DNA from: JAICKM01 sp050998805
GTDB taxonomy: Bacteria; Chloroflexota; Chloroflexia; QHBQ01; JAICKM01
Direction: 5' to 3'
Assembly (NCBI GenBank): GCA_050998805.1
Contig: JBPCPV010000025.1
Coordinates: 93,836 to 157,835 of the forward strand
DNA: 64,000 bases
Both the position numbers and the translations under genes were made by a program. Positions 16,100-24,092 of the stretch are shown piece after piece. The stretch's first letter is position 1. The number at the start of each line of letters is the position of its first letter. The notes beneath the pieces were generated by a model. That model saw only the letters and a list, made by a program, of their open reading frames with translations, had not been told where the DNA came from and did not search any database.

Positions 16100-16948
16100 T
16101 TATGCCATGAGCGAGTCAAAGCCGTCATCCGGTATCTCAGCATAACTGCCGACATTGAACCGATACTTGATCCGGCCATAGATGCGGGCATAGGTCAGCG
16201 GCTGAGGTAGCGCCTTCGTAGAGCGAACCATCTGCTCGACGAGGGTTTGCACCGCCCGCTTATGTGCGGGCGTGAGATAGCTGGTACGTTCGTCAACGCG
16301 CTCTAGGCGGGCCTCCGTCGTGTCTTGGCGGGTATGAAGCACCTGCTGCTGCTCAGTGATTGCCTCGAGTAGGCTGACCGTCTGGTCCAGCCTGCCGGAA
16401 ACGTCGGCGATATGCCCGGCCGTGGCGACTATGTCGGCCATGTGCTCCCGCAAGAAAGCAGCAGTGCCGGCCAGGCTGTCGATCTGCTCTGCCATCTCCA
16501 CCAAGCGGGGATCGGTCGGCACAAAGGGCACGAGAACCGCAGGCTGGAAGGCGTCCCAGAGCACGCGGAAGCAGTCGCGCCGATAACGGGTGATCTTGGC
16601 CGCCAGCTCCGGCTTGACGCGGGCGGGCGTGATTCCAAACAGCCAACCTGGTAGATACTCCAGCGGGATACACAGCACGTTCGGGTTACCGCCAGCGGAG
16701 TTTGTACGTGTAACACGTACAAACCTCAATGCCGCAGAGAGAACCTCATCCCGCCGGGTGCGCTCAAGCTGACCTGCCCAGTTCAGCCCCAGGTGGTCGG
16801 ATAGAGGGCGCAACGGCACGTACCAGGCCGCCGGAGATGTGCCTGGCTGTACCAATAGGCCGGTAATCGCGTCGCCGTAGAAGTCCACTTCCTGAGTGCG
16901 TATAGGCGCCAGTGGTCCGCCTGCGGGCGTCTTCTCTTCATCACTCAC
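16100..16948 (-). CDS. Phage antirepressor-like protein (P22_AR_N-type N-terminus)
   Basis: 282 residues from the GTG at 16948, chosen because AAGGAGG lies 6 bases before it. The N-terminal part (about 15-125: VDFYGDAITGLLVQPG, WYVPLRPLSDHLGLNWAGQLERTRRD, PLEYLPGWLFGI) matches the P22 antirepressor N-terminal domain. The middle is helical. The C-terminus (LTPAHKRAVQTLVEQM, ARIYGRIKYRFNVGSY) looks like the ORF6C-type phage domain. In phages such proteins counter repressors, but no other phage gene is near, so it is either a domesticated regulator or a prophage relic. A perfect 12-base-arm inverted repeat lies within it. Confidence 0.8.
   Translation of the reverse strand: MSDEEKTPAGGPLAPIRTQEVDFYGDAITGLLVQPGTSPAAWYVPLRPLSDHLGLNWAGQLERTRRDEVLSAALRFVRVTRTNSAGGNPNVLCIPLEYLPGWLFGITPARVKPELAAKITRYRRDCFRVLWDAFQPAVLVPFVPTDPRLVEMAEQIDSLAGTAAFLREHMADIVATAGHIADVSGRLDQTVSLLEAITEQQQVLHTRQDTTEARLERVDERTSYLTPAHKRAVQTLVEQMVRSTKALPQPLTYARIYGRIKYRFNVGSYAEIPDDGFDSLMA
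16700..16724. promoter_or_regulatory. Perfect 25-base inverted repeat, operator-like
   Basis: Arms GTTTGTACGTGT and ACACGTACAAAC around a single central A at 16712. It lies inside the antirepressor-like coding region (encoding FVRVTRTN). Two-fold symmetry of this quality suggests a dimeric repressor site; function not shown. Confidence 0.5.
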
Positions 16949-16977
16949 GTCTGCCCTCCTTCTCAAACTCATCACGA

Positions 16978-17005
16978 ATTATAGCATCCGCGCCGCTACT
17001 GTCAA
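16978..17005 (-). promoter_or_regulatory. Promoter of the antirepressor-like gene
   Basis: On the minus strand: TTGACA (17005-17000), 16-base spacer, TATAAT (16983-16978). It is back to back with the plus-strand promoter at 17012. Confidence 0.75.
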
Positions 17006-17011
17006 GCACGG

Positions 17012-17041
17012 TTGACAAAACGATGCCCATTCGGCTAAAAT
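17012..17041 (+). promoter_or_regulatory. Promoter of the nucleotidyltransferase remnant
   Basis: TTGACA (17012-17017), 18-base spacer, TAAAAT (17036-17041). Confidence 0.7.
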
Positions 17042-17061
17042 CGTCTGGAAGGGACACCCCA

Positions 17062-17262
17062 ATGGGCATTGACGACCTCCTGACACCAAAACGCGACGAC
17101 ATCCTCCGCACCGCAGCCCGCTACGGCGCATCGAACGTCCGAGTCTTCGGCTCCGTGGCGCGAGGCGAAGCTGGCCCCGACAGCGATGTAGACCTCCTCA
17201 AGGATTATACCAATCTCTTCGTGATAGAGTGCTTGGGGAGGCGGTGCCGCTGTGAGAGATAA
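17062..17262 (+). pseudogene. Truncated MNT-type nucleotidyltransferase (toxin-antitoxin relic)
   Basis: The 66-residue frame starts at ATG 17062 behind GGAAGGGA. It has the family opening DILRTAARYGASNVRVFGSVARGEAGPDSDVDLL, including the GSVARGE loop and the D-x-D metal pair. Homology stops after DVDLL; the frame then runs into unrelated KDYTNLFVIEC... and a stop. MNT proteins are normally about 100 residues and pair with HEPN (HepT) toxins; no HEPN gene follows. A heptamer repeat begins 20 bases after the stop. It looks like a deletion relic with its promoter and RBS intact. Confidence 0.7.
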
Positions 17263-17281
17263 CCGCCAAGCTAGACGTTCG

Positions 17282-17314
17282 TAATTCATAACTCAAAACT
17301 CAAAACTCAAAATT
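17282..17314. repeat. TTTTGAG-family heptamer repeat (inverted copy)
   Basis: Three units of the complementary heptamer (CTCAAAA phase) plus a variant. The 33 bases are an exact reverse complement of 9611-9643, which lies inside mnmG. This copy sits between the nucleotidyltransferase relic and the exonuclease start. Confidence 0.85.
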
Positions 17315-17327
17315 AAGCACAGGCGCC

Positions 17328-18182
17328 ATGCTAGACGAAACAAGCCCAATCGAAGGCATCACCTTCGCCGTCGTAGATGTCGAGACGACCGGCCTCAGCC
17401 CTGCACGGGGCGACCGTATCTGCGAGGTCGGGGTGGTGCGTGGGCGCGGCGGTTCGGTGCTCGACAGCTTCACCACGCTGGTCAACCCGCAGCGGGAGAT
17501 CAGCCCCGGCGCGCGGCGGGTCAACGGCATCACCTCGAACATGGTCCGCCGGTCGCCGGTCTTCGCCGATGTGGCCGGGGAGGTGGCGACGCTGCTCGCG
17601 GGCACCGTGCTGGTGGGGCACAACATCGGCTTCGACCTCGGCTTCCTGCGTAACGAGATGACCCCCGCCGCCGGAGGTGCCGGTGCGCTGCCGGGCCTCG
17701 TGGTAGACACACTGCAACTCGCCCGTAACTGCTACCAGTTTCCGAGCAATTCGCTCGAGGCGGTCAGCGCGATCCTCAAACTCCGCAACCGCGACGCCCA
17801 CCGCGCGCTTGCCGACGCCACTACAACATGGCGCGTCTTGATCTGGTTCATCAACGACCTGCGCGACCGAGGTAGGCAGATCGACTCGCTGGCCGACCTG
17901 CTGGCCTTCCAGGGGCGGCTCGACCTCGCTCCGCGGCCTTACCTGCCGACCTCGGCACCACCGGAGGCCGTGCCCACTCTGATCAGCCAGGCCATCGCCG
18001 ACGGGCTGCTCCTGCGACTGCGTTATGCTTCGCCGGGGAGCGCGCCGACCGAGCGGTTGGTGGCCCCGCGCCGCGTCGCCCTGGAGCGCGAGACGCTCTA
18101 CCTCGTCGCCTACTGCCACCTGCGGCAGGAGGAGCGCAGCTTCCGCTTCGACCGCATCCTCAAGCTGGAGGCAGGCGAATGA
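17328..18182 (+). CDS. DEDDh 3'-5' exonuclease (DnaQ-like) fused to a WYL domain
   Basis: 284 residues. The N-terminal DnaQ/RNase T-like exonuclease (about 10-175) carries FAVVDVETTGL (ExoI D-x-E), VLVGHNIGFDLGFLRNEM (ExoII) and RDAHRALADATTTW (ExoIII H-x4-D). The C-terminal part (about 205-284: QAIADGLLLRLRYASPG, RLVAPRRVALERETLYLVAYCHLRQEERSFRFDRILKLE) matches a WYL domain, a nucleic-acid or ligand sensor common in repair and defence regulators. The fusion suggests a regulated nuclease. The stop overlaps the endonuclease V start by 4 bases. Confidence 0.88.
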   Translation: MLDETSPIEGITFAVVDVETTGLSPARGDRICEVGVVRGRGGSVLDSFTTLVNPQREISPGARRVNGITSNMVRRSPVFADVAGEVATLLAGTVLVGHNIGFDLGFLRNEMTPAAGGAGALPGLVVDTLQLARNCYQFPSNSLEAVSAILKLRNRDAHRALADATTTWRVLIWFINDLRDRGRQIDSLADLLAFQGRLDLAPRPYLPTSAPPEAVPTLISQAIADGLLLRLRYASPGSAPTERLVAPRRVALERETLYLVAYCHLRQEERSFRFDRILKLEAGE

Positions 18183-18871
18183 CGCGCCTGCCTCCCGAGC
18201 AGCTCCACCGCTGGGACGTGACTCCACAAGAAGCCTTCGCCATACAGCACCGCCTCGCCGCGCGGGTCGAGAGGCAGACCCGCCTCGGCGAGGTGCGCGT
18301 GATAGCAGGCGTGGACATGAGCGCGACCGGCGTAGCCCGCGCCGCCGTCGTCCTCCTCAGTTACCCCGACCTCGACACAATCGAGATCGCCCGCGCCGAG
18401 AAGCCGCTCGATTTCCCCTACGTGCCTGGGCTGCTGAGTTTCCGCGAAGGCCCTGCCGTCACCGCCGCCTTCGCGCGCCTCAGCCGGAGGCCCGACCTCG
18501 TGATGTTCGACGGTCAGGGCATCGCCCACCCCCGCCGCATCGGCATCGCCGCGCACATCGGTGTGCTGCTCGACCTACCGAGCATCGGCGTCGCCAAGTC
18601 GGTCCTCGTAGGGCGCTCCGCCGACCCAGGCCCCGACCCCGGAGATTGGACACCGATGACCGACAAAGGCGAGGTGGTAGGGGCCGCCCTCCGCACGAAG
18701 CCGAGAGTCAAGCCTGTCTATATCTCCATCGGCAATCGCATAGACCTGCCGTCGGCTATAGAGTGGGTGCTGGCTGTCTGCCGGGGCTACCGCCTGCCTG
18801 AGCCGACGAGGCGGGCGCACAACGCGGCGGCTGTCGCAGAGGGAGGAGACAATACTACGTGTGGCGACTAG
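18179..18871 (+). CDS. nfi: Endonuclease V (deoxyinosine 3'-endonuclease)
   Basis: 230 residues, typical length. Motifs in order: VRVIAGVDMS (catalytic Asp), FPYVPGLLSFREGPAV (the wedge region P-Y-V-P and catalytic Glu), LVMFDGQGIAHPRRIGIAAHIGVLLDLPSIGVAKSVLVG. The enzyme nicks DNA one base 3' to hypoxanthine, starting repair of deaminated adenine. It overlaps the exonuclease-WYL gene by 4 bases and the next gene by 13, so the three genes are co-transcribed. The last 20 residues are non-conserved. Confidence 0.94.
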   Translation: MTRLPPEQLHRWDVTPQEAFAIQHRLAARVERQTRLGEVRVIAGVDMSATGVARAAVVLLSYPDLDTIEIARAEKPLDFPYVPGLLSFREGPAVTAAFARLSRRPDLVMFDGQGIAHPRRIGIAAHIGVLLDLPSIGVAKSVLVGRSADPGPDPGDWTPMTDKGEVVGAALRTKPRVKPVYISIGNRIDLPSAIEWVLAVCRGYRLPEPTRRAHNAAAVAEGGDNTTCGD

Positions 18872-19803
18872 CACTCAGCTTGATGCTGCTCGGCATAACG
18901 GCGCTGGCTGTCGGCCAGGTGGCCCGCCAGGCCCCTTTGCCCACGCCGAGCCTACCCGGCCGCCTTGCCTACGTCGTCGCCGGCAACATCTGGCTCTGGC
19001 AGGGCGGCGCGCACCAGCTCACCCGCACCGGGCACGACGGCTCCCCCTCGCTCTCAGCCGACGGCACACAGCTCGCCTACGTGCGCTACGACGACAGCTT
19101 CTCCGACATCCTGCTTGCCGCGGTGACCGGAGGGCAGCCCACCTTCCTGACGAACAACCGGCCCGCCGCCGAGACCGGCAGCAAGCCTTACGTTGATGCG
19201 GCGGTCTGGGCCTTCACCCCCTCCTGGTCGCCCGACGCCGGCCGCCTCGCATACACCTCGGACAAGGGCACCGACGCACCCGTGCTCTGGATCATGACCC
19301 CCGCAGGGTCAGCCCCCCACTCCCTCACTACCAGCCCGCCGAATCCGCCCCTCGAACGCCCACAGTGGTCCCCCGACGGCACAACGGTTGCCGCAGTCAG
19401 CATGGGCAGCGGTAAGGACGAGGTATGGAGCCTGAACCTGGATAACGGCGTCTGGAGCGAGGTCGCTGCGCCGCCCGACGGTGCATACGACCCGACATGG
19501 TCGCCCGACGGCAAGATAGTGGCCTATGCCGGGCGCAGCGGCCGACAGACCGACATATATGCCGTGCCCGCAGATCGGTCGGCAACGCCCGTACAGCTCA
19601 CGCACCTCGGCGTGGCACGAAGCCCGGTCTTCTCGCCTGACGGCCGGCAACTCGCCTTCCTCGCCGAAAAAGACGAGCGGTTCCAGGTCTTTGTGGCCGA
19701 CCTCAGTGTGGATAAGAGCAGCTACAGGGCCGCCGCCCCACAACAGGTAACGGACAACTCAGAAGGCGTGGACGCAGCCTCCGGCCTCTCCTGGAGCAAA
19801 TAG
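18859..19803 (+). CDS. TolB-like WD40/PD40 beta-propeller protein, membrane-anchored
   Basis: 314 residues from GTG 18859. An N-terminal hydrophobic segment (about 3-20) acts as signal or anchor. PD40 blades follow with the repeated signature SxD/SPDGxxLAY: SPSLSADGTQLAYVRY, PSWSPDAGRLAYTSD, PQWSPDGTTVAAVS, PTWSPDGKIVAYAG, PVFSPDGRQLAFLA. It probably forms an extracytoplasmic propeller; the partner is unknown. No TolA or Pal genes are near, so a true TolB role is unlikely. Confidence 0.83.
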   Translation: MWRLALSLMLLGITALAVGQVARQAPLPTPSLPGRLAYVVAGNIWLWQGGAHQLTRTGHDGSPSLSADGTQLAYVRYDDSFSDILLAAVTGGQPTFLTNNRPAAETGSKPYVDAAVWAFTPSWSPDAGRLAYTSDKGTDAPVLWIMTPAGSAPHSLTTSPPNPPLERPQWSPDGTTVAAVSMGSGKDEVWSLNLDNGVWSEVAAPPDGAYDPTWSPDGKIVAYAGRSGRQTDIYAVPADRSATPVQLTHLGVARSPVFSPDGRQLAFLAEKDERFQVFVADLSVDKSSYRAAAPQQVTDNSEGVDAASGLSWSK

Positions 19804-19837
19804 CCGGAAGGGCAGCCCGTGTTAGAGCTACCCTCCC

Positions 19838-19858
19838 AGCTGATAGCTGACGGCTGAA
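19838..19858. repeat. AGCTGAC-family heptamer repeat
   Basis: Three units AGCTGAT-AGCTGAC-GGCTGAA between two convergent genes. Confidence 0.7.
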
Positions 19859-19860
19859 CG

Positions 19861-20097
19861 CTATTTCTTTGCTGCGCTCGCCGGCTTGGCCGCGCTCGAT
19901 GTCTTCGCGCCGCCGGTAGCAGCCGCGCCGCCGGCCGCCTTGGCCTCAGAGCCGGAACCGATCCGATAGACTCCCGTGCCGCACGTTGGGCAAACGCCCT
20001 TCGTGGCGGGGCGTCCGTTCTTCATCGTGACTTGCTCCGGGTTCTTGATGTCTACGGTTTTCCGACACTTCACACAGTACGCTTGGCTCGCTGCCAT
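19861..20097 (-). CDS. DUF5679 small zinc-ribbon protein
   Basis: 78 residues. The first half is a conserved zinc ribbon (AYCVKCRKTVDIKNPEQVTM, GVCPTCGTGVYRIG) with CxxC...CxxC, as in DUF5679. The second half is a low-complexity Ala/Lys/Gly tail. Function unknown; such proteins may bind nucleic acid. An AGGAGG lies upstream of the ATG. Confidence 0.85.
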   Translation of the reverse strand: MAASQAYCVKCRKTVDIKNPEQVTMKNGRPATKGVCPTCGTGVYRIGSGSEAKAAGGAAATGGAKTSSAAKPASAAKK

Positions 20098-20176
20098 GAT
20101 GATACCTCCTTATGCTAAATCACAGGCCCCATCACAATTGACGTGACCTTACCGAAGTCCGCAGGTGGGCAGGCGA

Positions 20177-21436
20177 CTAATGCACTTCCTCAGCGCCGTT
20201 CGCCTGTAGCACCCGCATGACTGCGCCATGAGTTAGTTGGTCGGTGCGGACCGACACGAGAACATCCCCATGCTCGATCCGCCCCGCCAGGGTGTGTGCG
20301 TGCTCTTGCGGCACGCCTGCATCGATCAGAGCGCCGACGAGACCGCCGGTGATCCCCCCCGCGATGAGGCCGGTGACGGCCGCCGCGAGCGGGCCTGCCG
20401 CTATAATCGGCCCGATCCCCGGGATCGCCAGTGCCGCGAGACCGACCAGCAGCCCCGCCAACCCGCCGAAGATCGCCCCGCGCCCAGCGCCGACATGACC
20501 TTCCTCCGCATCCACGCCGCCGGCGTCGTCTAGGCTCTGCGCGGCGGTCACGTCGCCGGTCTGCGCCTCAGCTTCGCCGGCAGGCGCGACCTCGGCGGTT
20601 TCGGTGCTGAGGTCACGCGCCACCAGCGAAATATCCTCCGGCCGTATACCGATCCCGTGCAGGCCGCTGATTGCCCTCTGCGCCGCATCAAGGCTCGCGA
20701 ACGCGGCCAGCACTGTAGCCGCCGCGCCCGCCGCCTGGGGCAGGTTCTCCATGCCGCCCGCCGTCAGATCGTCGCGGATCTCGTTCGTCTTCGGCTGGCC
20801 GAACTCCTGCCGCTCGTATTCGTTGCGCTCCGAGGAGAGGCCGGACATGCTCTCGGCCTGCTGGATTACCTTCGTGTTCGCTTCGGTCTTCGCATTCACC
20901 CGCGCACTCGTCTCGCCGGGCGCCGACGAGGACGTGCCGAACGAAATGTAGTCCCGCTGCGGGTCCATGTAGCCCGCCGGATTTGTGACGCCGATCGGGG
21001 AGGTGTTGGGTCCACCCTGAGACTCCCGCTCAATAGTCGTATCGGCCAGGGCGTCGGCGTATGGCTCCGTGCCGGTGAGGTCGGCGGCGGCTTCCGGCTG
21101 GACACGGCGCTCTTGCCGGCTGATATTCTCCTCAGCGGCCTCACGGTCGGACAGGAGCTTCGCGGTGTCGGTCACCTGCATACCGTCCGCCTCGACATCC
21201 CGACGCGCGGGGTTAGCCTCGCCGGGGCGCGCACCTCCCGCGCTCTGTATCACGTCCGGAGGGGTCGTGAGGGTCGGCCTGCTGGGTGTGCCGATGACGG
21301 GGTTCGGCCCTTCTGCTTTCCCGGCGTCGGTCCCGCCGAGCGTCACCTGGGTCGTCGGCGGCTGGGGAGACGGCTCGGTGCCGGGATCCAGCCCCATGCC
21401 GGGGTCGCCCTCTCGCTCTTCTTCCTTCGGGTCCAT
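20177..21436 (-). CDS. General stress protein 17M-like protein with long hydrophilic N-terminus
   Basis: 419 residues. Residues 1-235 are charged, Pro/Gly/Thr-rich and probably disordered, somewhat LEA-like. The C-terminal part (about 238-419) begins VLAAFASLDAAQRAISGLHGIGIRPEDISLVARD, which matches the alpha-beta domain of the general stress protein 17M family. Next comes a glycine-rich hydrophobic hairpin (about 330-380, IFGGLAGLLVGLAALAIPGIGPIIAAGPLAAAV in two pieces) and then VLVSVRTDQLTHGAVMRVLQANGAEEV. A role in osmotic or general stress is inferred. The RBS-like GGCGGAG precedes the ATG. Confidence 0.78.
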   Translation of the reverse strand: MDPKEEEREGDPGMGLDPGTEPSPQPPTTQVTLGGTDAGKAEGPNPVIGTPSRPTLTTPPDVIQSAGGARPGEANPARRDVEADGMQVTDTAKLLSDREAAEENISRQERRVQPEAAADLTGTEPYADALADTTIERESQGGPNTSPIGVTNPAGYMDPQRDYISFGTSSSAPGETSARVNAKTEANTKVIQQAESMSGLSSERNEYERQEFGQPKTNEIRDDLTAGGMENLPQAAGAAATVLAAFASLDAAQRAISGLHGIGIRPEDISLVARDLSTETAEVAPAGEAEAQTGDVTAAQSLDDAGGVDAEEGHVGAGRGAIFGGLAGLLVGLAALAIPGIGPIIAAGPLAAAVTGLIAGGITGGLVGALIDAGVPQEHAHTLAGRIEHGDVLVSVRTDQLTHGAVMRVLQANGAEEVH

Positions 21437-21550
21437 GTACGTCTCCGCCTTTCTTCGTGCCTACACACGCACTCATGTGAATACTAACGCTGTGCCTGTA
21501 GCTTTGTTATGTGCGTGGGCCTCGATTCGTGCCTAAGTTTGGAAATTGCC

Positions 21551-23032
21551 TCAGCCGGCCTCTACGTAGACCGCGACAGCCGTGATATTGTCGGTCCCTC
21601 CGGCTTCGTTCGCCTCGGCGATCAGCCGCGCACAGGCAGCCTGGGGGTCGCTTTCCGTAGACAGAACCTCGCGCAGACGCTCGTCGGGCACCATGCCGCT
21701 GAGGCCGTCGGAGCAGAGCAGAATGCGCGTGCCCGGCATCAGTTGCTCCACGAATATGTCGGCCTCGACATCCGGCTGCTCGCCCAGCGACTTGTAGATC
21801 ATGCTCCGGTATGGGTGGGTCTTCGCCTCGTCCTCGCTGATCTGGCCCATATCCACCAACTGCTGCACCAGCGAATGATCCACCGTGATCTGCCTGAAGC
21901 CGTCCGGCTCAAGGATATAGGCGCGGCTGTCGCCGAGATTGGCGATATAGGCGGTTTGCCCAGCCACCAGCGCGGCGACGAGGGTGGTGCCCATGTCGTT
22001 GCCCTGGGCGACGCGCTCTGCGTGGACACGCTCGGCTGCGTCCCGTACCACATCGGTCAGCAGGCGGGTGATCTCCTCCCCAGCCGGTTCACCCGCCTGC
22101 CTGCCGGCTTGGGGCATAATGAAGCGCCGCAGCAGGCCCTCGGTAACAGCTGCGATGGCGAGGCCGCTGGCGACTTCGCCGCCGGCGTGCCCGCCCATGC
22201 CGTCGGCCACGGCATAGACCCCTACAGACGCGCTGACCGACTCCTGGACAACCTGGCACTCGATAGCCGAGAGGCTGTCCTCGTTGAGTTCGCGGCGGCG
22301 GCCCAAGTCGGAGATCCGCCCCGAGCGGAGGCCGCGGCTTGGCGCGCGCGGCGAAACTGCGTCGAGGATCCCCGCGAGCTTGGCGTTGTCCTCGGCGTAC
22401 TCGTGGGCACGCTCCTCCGGCTCGTGAGACGCTAGGCGCGACTTGTGTAGGTTCGCCAGCACGGCGCGGTCGCTGTCAATCAGCACGTTCTCAGCGCCGC
22501 CGTCGGGGCCGAGCACGCCGTGGTTGTGCAGGTAGCCAAGCGCGTCGCTGAGTTGCTCTCCCCAGCCGAGTACCGTGGCCGCAGGCTGCGGCAGCGGAAG
22601 GCGGTCGAGCGGCGTTCCCTCACCAGCCTCAGACACGGAGTAATACCGCTCGGAGCCGTATGGCGCATAGCTGAACGTGTCTACTAGCCTCGCCAAGTTT
22701 GGGTGGTTCAACCCCTGCTCGACAACCGCCGGGTCGCGTATCGCGGCGTTCCGCTCGTTCGACTCGACCACGACGTACTCCGGCGCGTGCGCGTCGCCGT
22801 TGAGCGCCGTGCCGCAACGGGCGCAGACCTGCGCCGCTGGTGAGGAGAGCGCGCCGCAAGGGGAGCAGCGCTGTTGCCCCCGCGCCCGCGCGCGATAAAG
22901 GTTGACGCTCGGCCCGCGCTCGATCACACCGCCCAGAGTGTAGCGCCCGTCGAGTATCGCGCCCTCCGGCAGGGCATGGAGGCTCTCTTTGTCGAAAGGC
23001 AAGGTCTCGGTGCGGGCTGTCGTCGCTGTCAT
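21551..23032 (-). CDS. Pseudokinase / zinc ribbon / PP2C phosphatase fusion
   Basis: About 493 residues from the ATG at 23032 (AGGGGAC upstream). The N-terminal part looks like a Ser/Thr kinase fold (GRYTLGGVIERGPSVNLYRA, LVDTFSYAPYGSERYYSVSEAG, ALGYLHNHGVLGPDGGAENVLIDSD). The catalytic HRD and the DFG are missing, so it should be inactive. A zinc ribbon (CSPCG, CARCG) is inserted in the N-lobe. The C-terminal PP2C domain is complete: RRELNEDSL, VYAVADGMGGHAGGEVAS, IANLGDSRAYIL, ILLCSDGLSGMV, TDNITAVAVYV. It should dephosphorylate Ser/Thr targets, plausibly those of the adjacent kinase at 24093. Confidence 0.88.
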   Translation of the reverse strand: MTATTARTETLPFDKESLHALPEGAILDGRYTLGGVIERGPSVNLYRARARGQQRCSPCGALSSPAAQVCARCGTALNGDAHAPEYVVVESNERNAAIRDPAVVEQGLNHPNLARLVDTFSYAPYGSERYYSVSEAGEGTPLDRLPLPQPAATVLGWGEQLSDALGYLHNHGVLGPDGGAENVLIDSDRAVLANLHKSRLASHEPEERAHEYAEDNAKLAGILDAVSPRAPSRGLRSGRISDLGRRRELNEDSLSAIECQVVQESVSASVGVYAVADGMGGHAGGEVASGLAIAAVTEGLLRRFIMPQAGRQAGEPAGEEITRLLTDVVRDAAERVHAERVAQGNDMGTTLVAALVAGQTAYIANLGDSRAYILEPDGFRQITVDHSLVQQLVDMGQISEDEAKTHPYRSMIYKSLGEQPDVEADIFVEQLMPGTRILLCSDGLSGMVPDERLREVLSTESDPQAACARLIAEANEAGGTDNITAVAVYVEAG

Positions 23033-23045
23033 GGCGTCCCCTGTT

Positions 23046-24002
23046 CTACGGCACCCTGTAGATGAACCCAACACTGCCGAAGGCAATTGTCATGCCGCCT
23101 GTCAGCAGATTCCTGTCGGTGCGGTCGCCGTTGACGAATGTGCCGTTTTCCGACTTGAGATCCTCGACCACAAAGCCGTCGGCCTCTTGGGTGAGGCGCG
23201 CATGATGCTCCGAGACGGTCTGCCAACCCGCGAACTGCTCGTCAACCACGATGTCGTTATCGGTCGCCCGGCCCACGGTAACGATGCTGCGGGCCAGCAC
23301 GAACTCGAGTTGCTCGTCCACCCGCGAAACCGTTTCGAGATACGGCATCATCGCCTCGTCCACGACCGCAGCCGGCGCTGCCGCTGCCGGCCGGAGATCT
23401 TGCCCGCACTCGTCACAGAAACGGCGGCCCGGCGCGTTGAGCGTGCTACAGTTCGGGCAGCGTATCTCTGCCGGAGCAGGAGCGACCACTGCCGGCGGGG
23501 GAGCGAGCGCCGGCGCTGCGGCGACTACTGCGGGCGCGGCCGGCGGGGCCGGTGCGTCGTAGTCGCCGTCACCCGCCAGCCCCGCTTCGGCGACCGGCGC
23601 GCTGCGGCGCATCATAAAGAAGACCGCGCCCGCCGCCAGCGCCGCAATCGCGAGTATGCCTATCACCCAGGCCAACAGCGAGTTGCCGTTGTTGGTGCTC
23701 GTCCCCTGTGTGTTCGTGGCGTTATTGCCTGCGCCCGCCACGGGGGCCGCGCCGTTCGCGCCTCCGGTAGCTACCGGCGCGGCCCCTCCGGTCGAGACCG
23801 GCGCGGCCGCCCCCGTTCCGACCGCGCCCGGCGCTGCGGGCGTGGGTGCCACGGTCAACGCAGCAAGCGCGCCCCCCGATACCGGCGCGGCGTCGCCCGG
23901 TCGCGCGATCACCACGCACGCAAACATCAGCGAAAGGAGCGCGGCGATGGCGACACCACTCCGAAAACGAGATCTAAATGACGACTGAAAAGCCAATACC
24001 AT
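23046..24002 (-). CDS. Membrane FHA-domain protein with zinc ribbon
   Basis: 318 residues. An N-terminal signal or anchor (about 14-38) is followed by an Ala/Gly/Pro-rich extracellular stretch (40-105), a membrane helix (LLAWVIGILAIAALAAGAVFF, about 110-131), a Pro/Ala linker, a zinc ribbon (IRCPNCSTLN, RRFCDECGQDL) and a C-terminal FHA domain (TVGRATDNDIVVDE, VSEHHARLTQEADGFVVEDLKSENGTFVNG). FHA domains bind phosphothreonine, so this is a likely membrane receptor for the product of the kinase upstream. AGGAGG lies 10 bases before the ATG. It is 13 bases from the PP2C gene. Confidence 0.9.
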   Translation of the reverse strand: MVLAFQSSFRSRFRSGVAIAALLSLMFACVVIARPGDAAPVSGGALAALTVAPTPAAPGAVGTGAAAPVSTGGAAPVATGGANGAAPVAGAGNNATNTQGTSTNNGNSLLAWVIGILAIAALAAGAVFFMMRRSAPVAEAGLAGDGDYDAPAPPAAPAVVAAAPALAPPPAVVAPAPAEIRCPNCSTLNAPGRRFCDECGQDLRPAAAAPAAVVDEAMMPYLETVSRVDEQLEFVLARSIVTVGRATDNDIVVDEQFAGWQTVSEHHARLTQEADGFVVEDLKSENGTFVNGDRTDRNLLTGGMTIAFGSVGFIYRVP

Positions 24003-24092
24003 TCTGCAAAAGCCTCCTACATGCTAATTACTCTCTCTTATGCTTACCGCGCCCCGATGATCACTGTAAGACACGGCTCCGTCCGTGGACCG

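Noticed and set aside
18859..19803. True TolB of a Tol-Pal system
   Set aside because: No tolQ, tolR, tolA or pal nearby, and the organism appears not to be a typical diderm; only a PD40 propeller is supported.
20177..21436. Plus-strand frames opposite the stress protein
   Set aside because: Arg-rich shadows with no start context; the minus-strand frame has the conserved domain.
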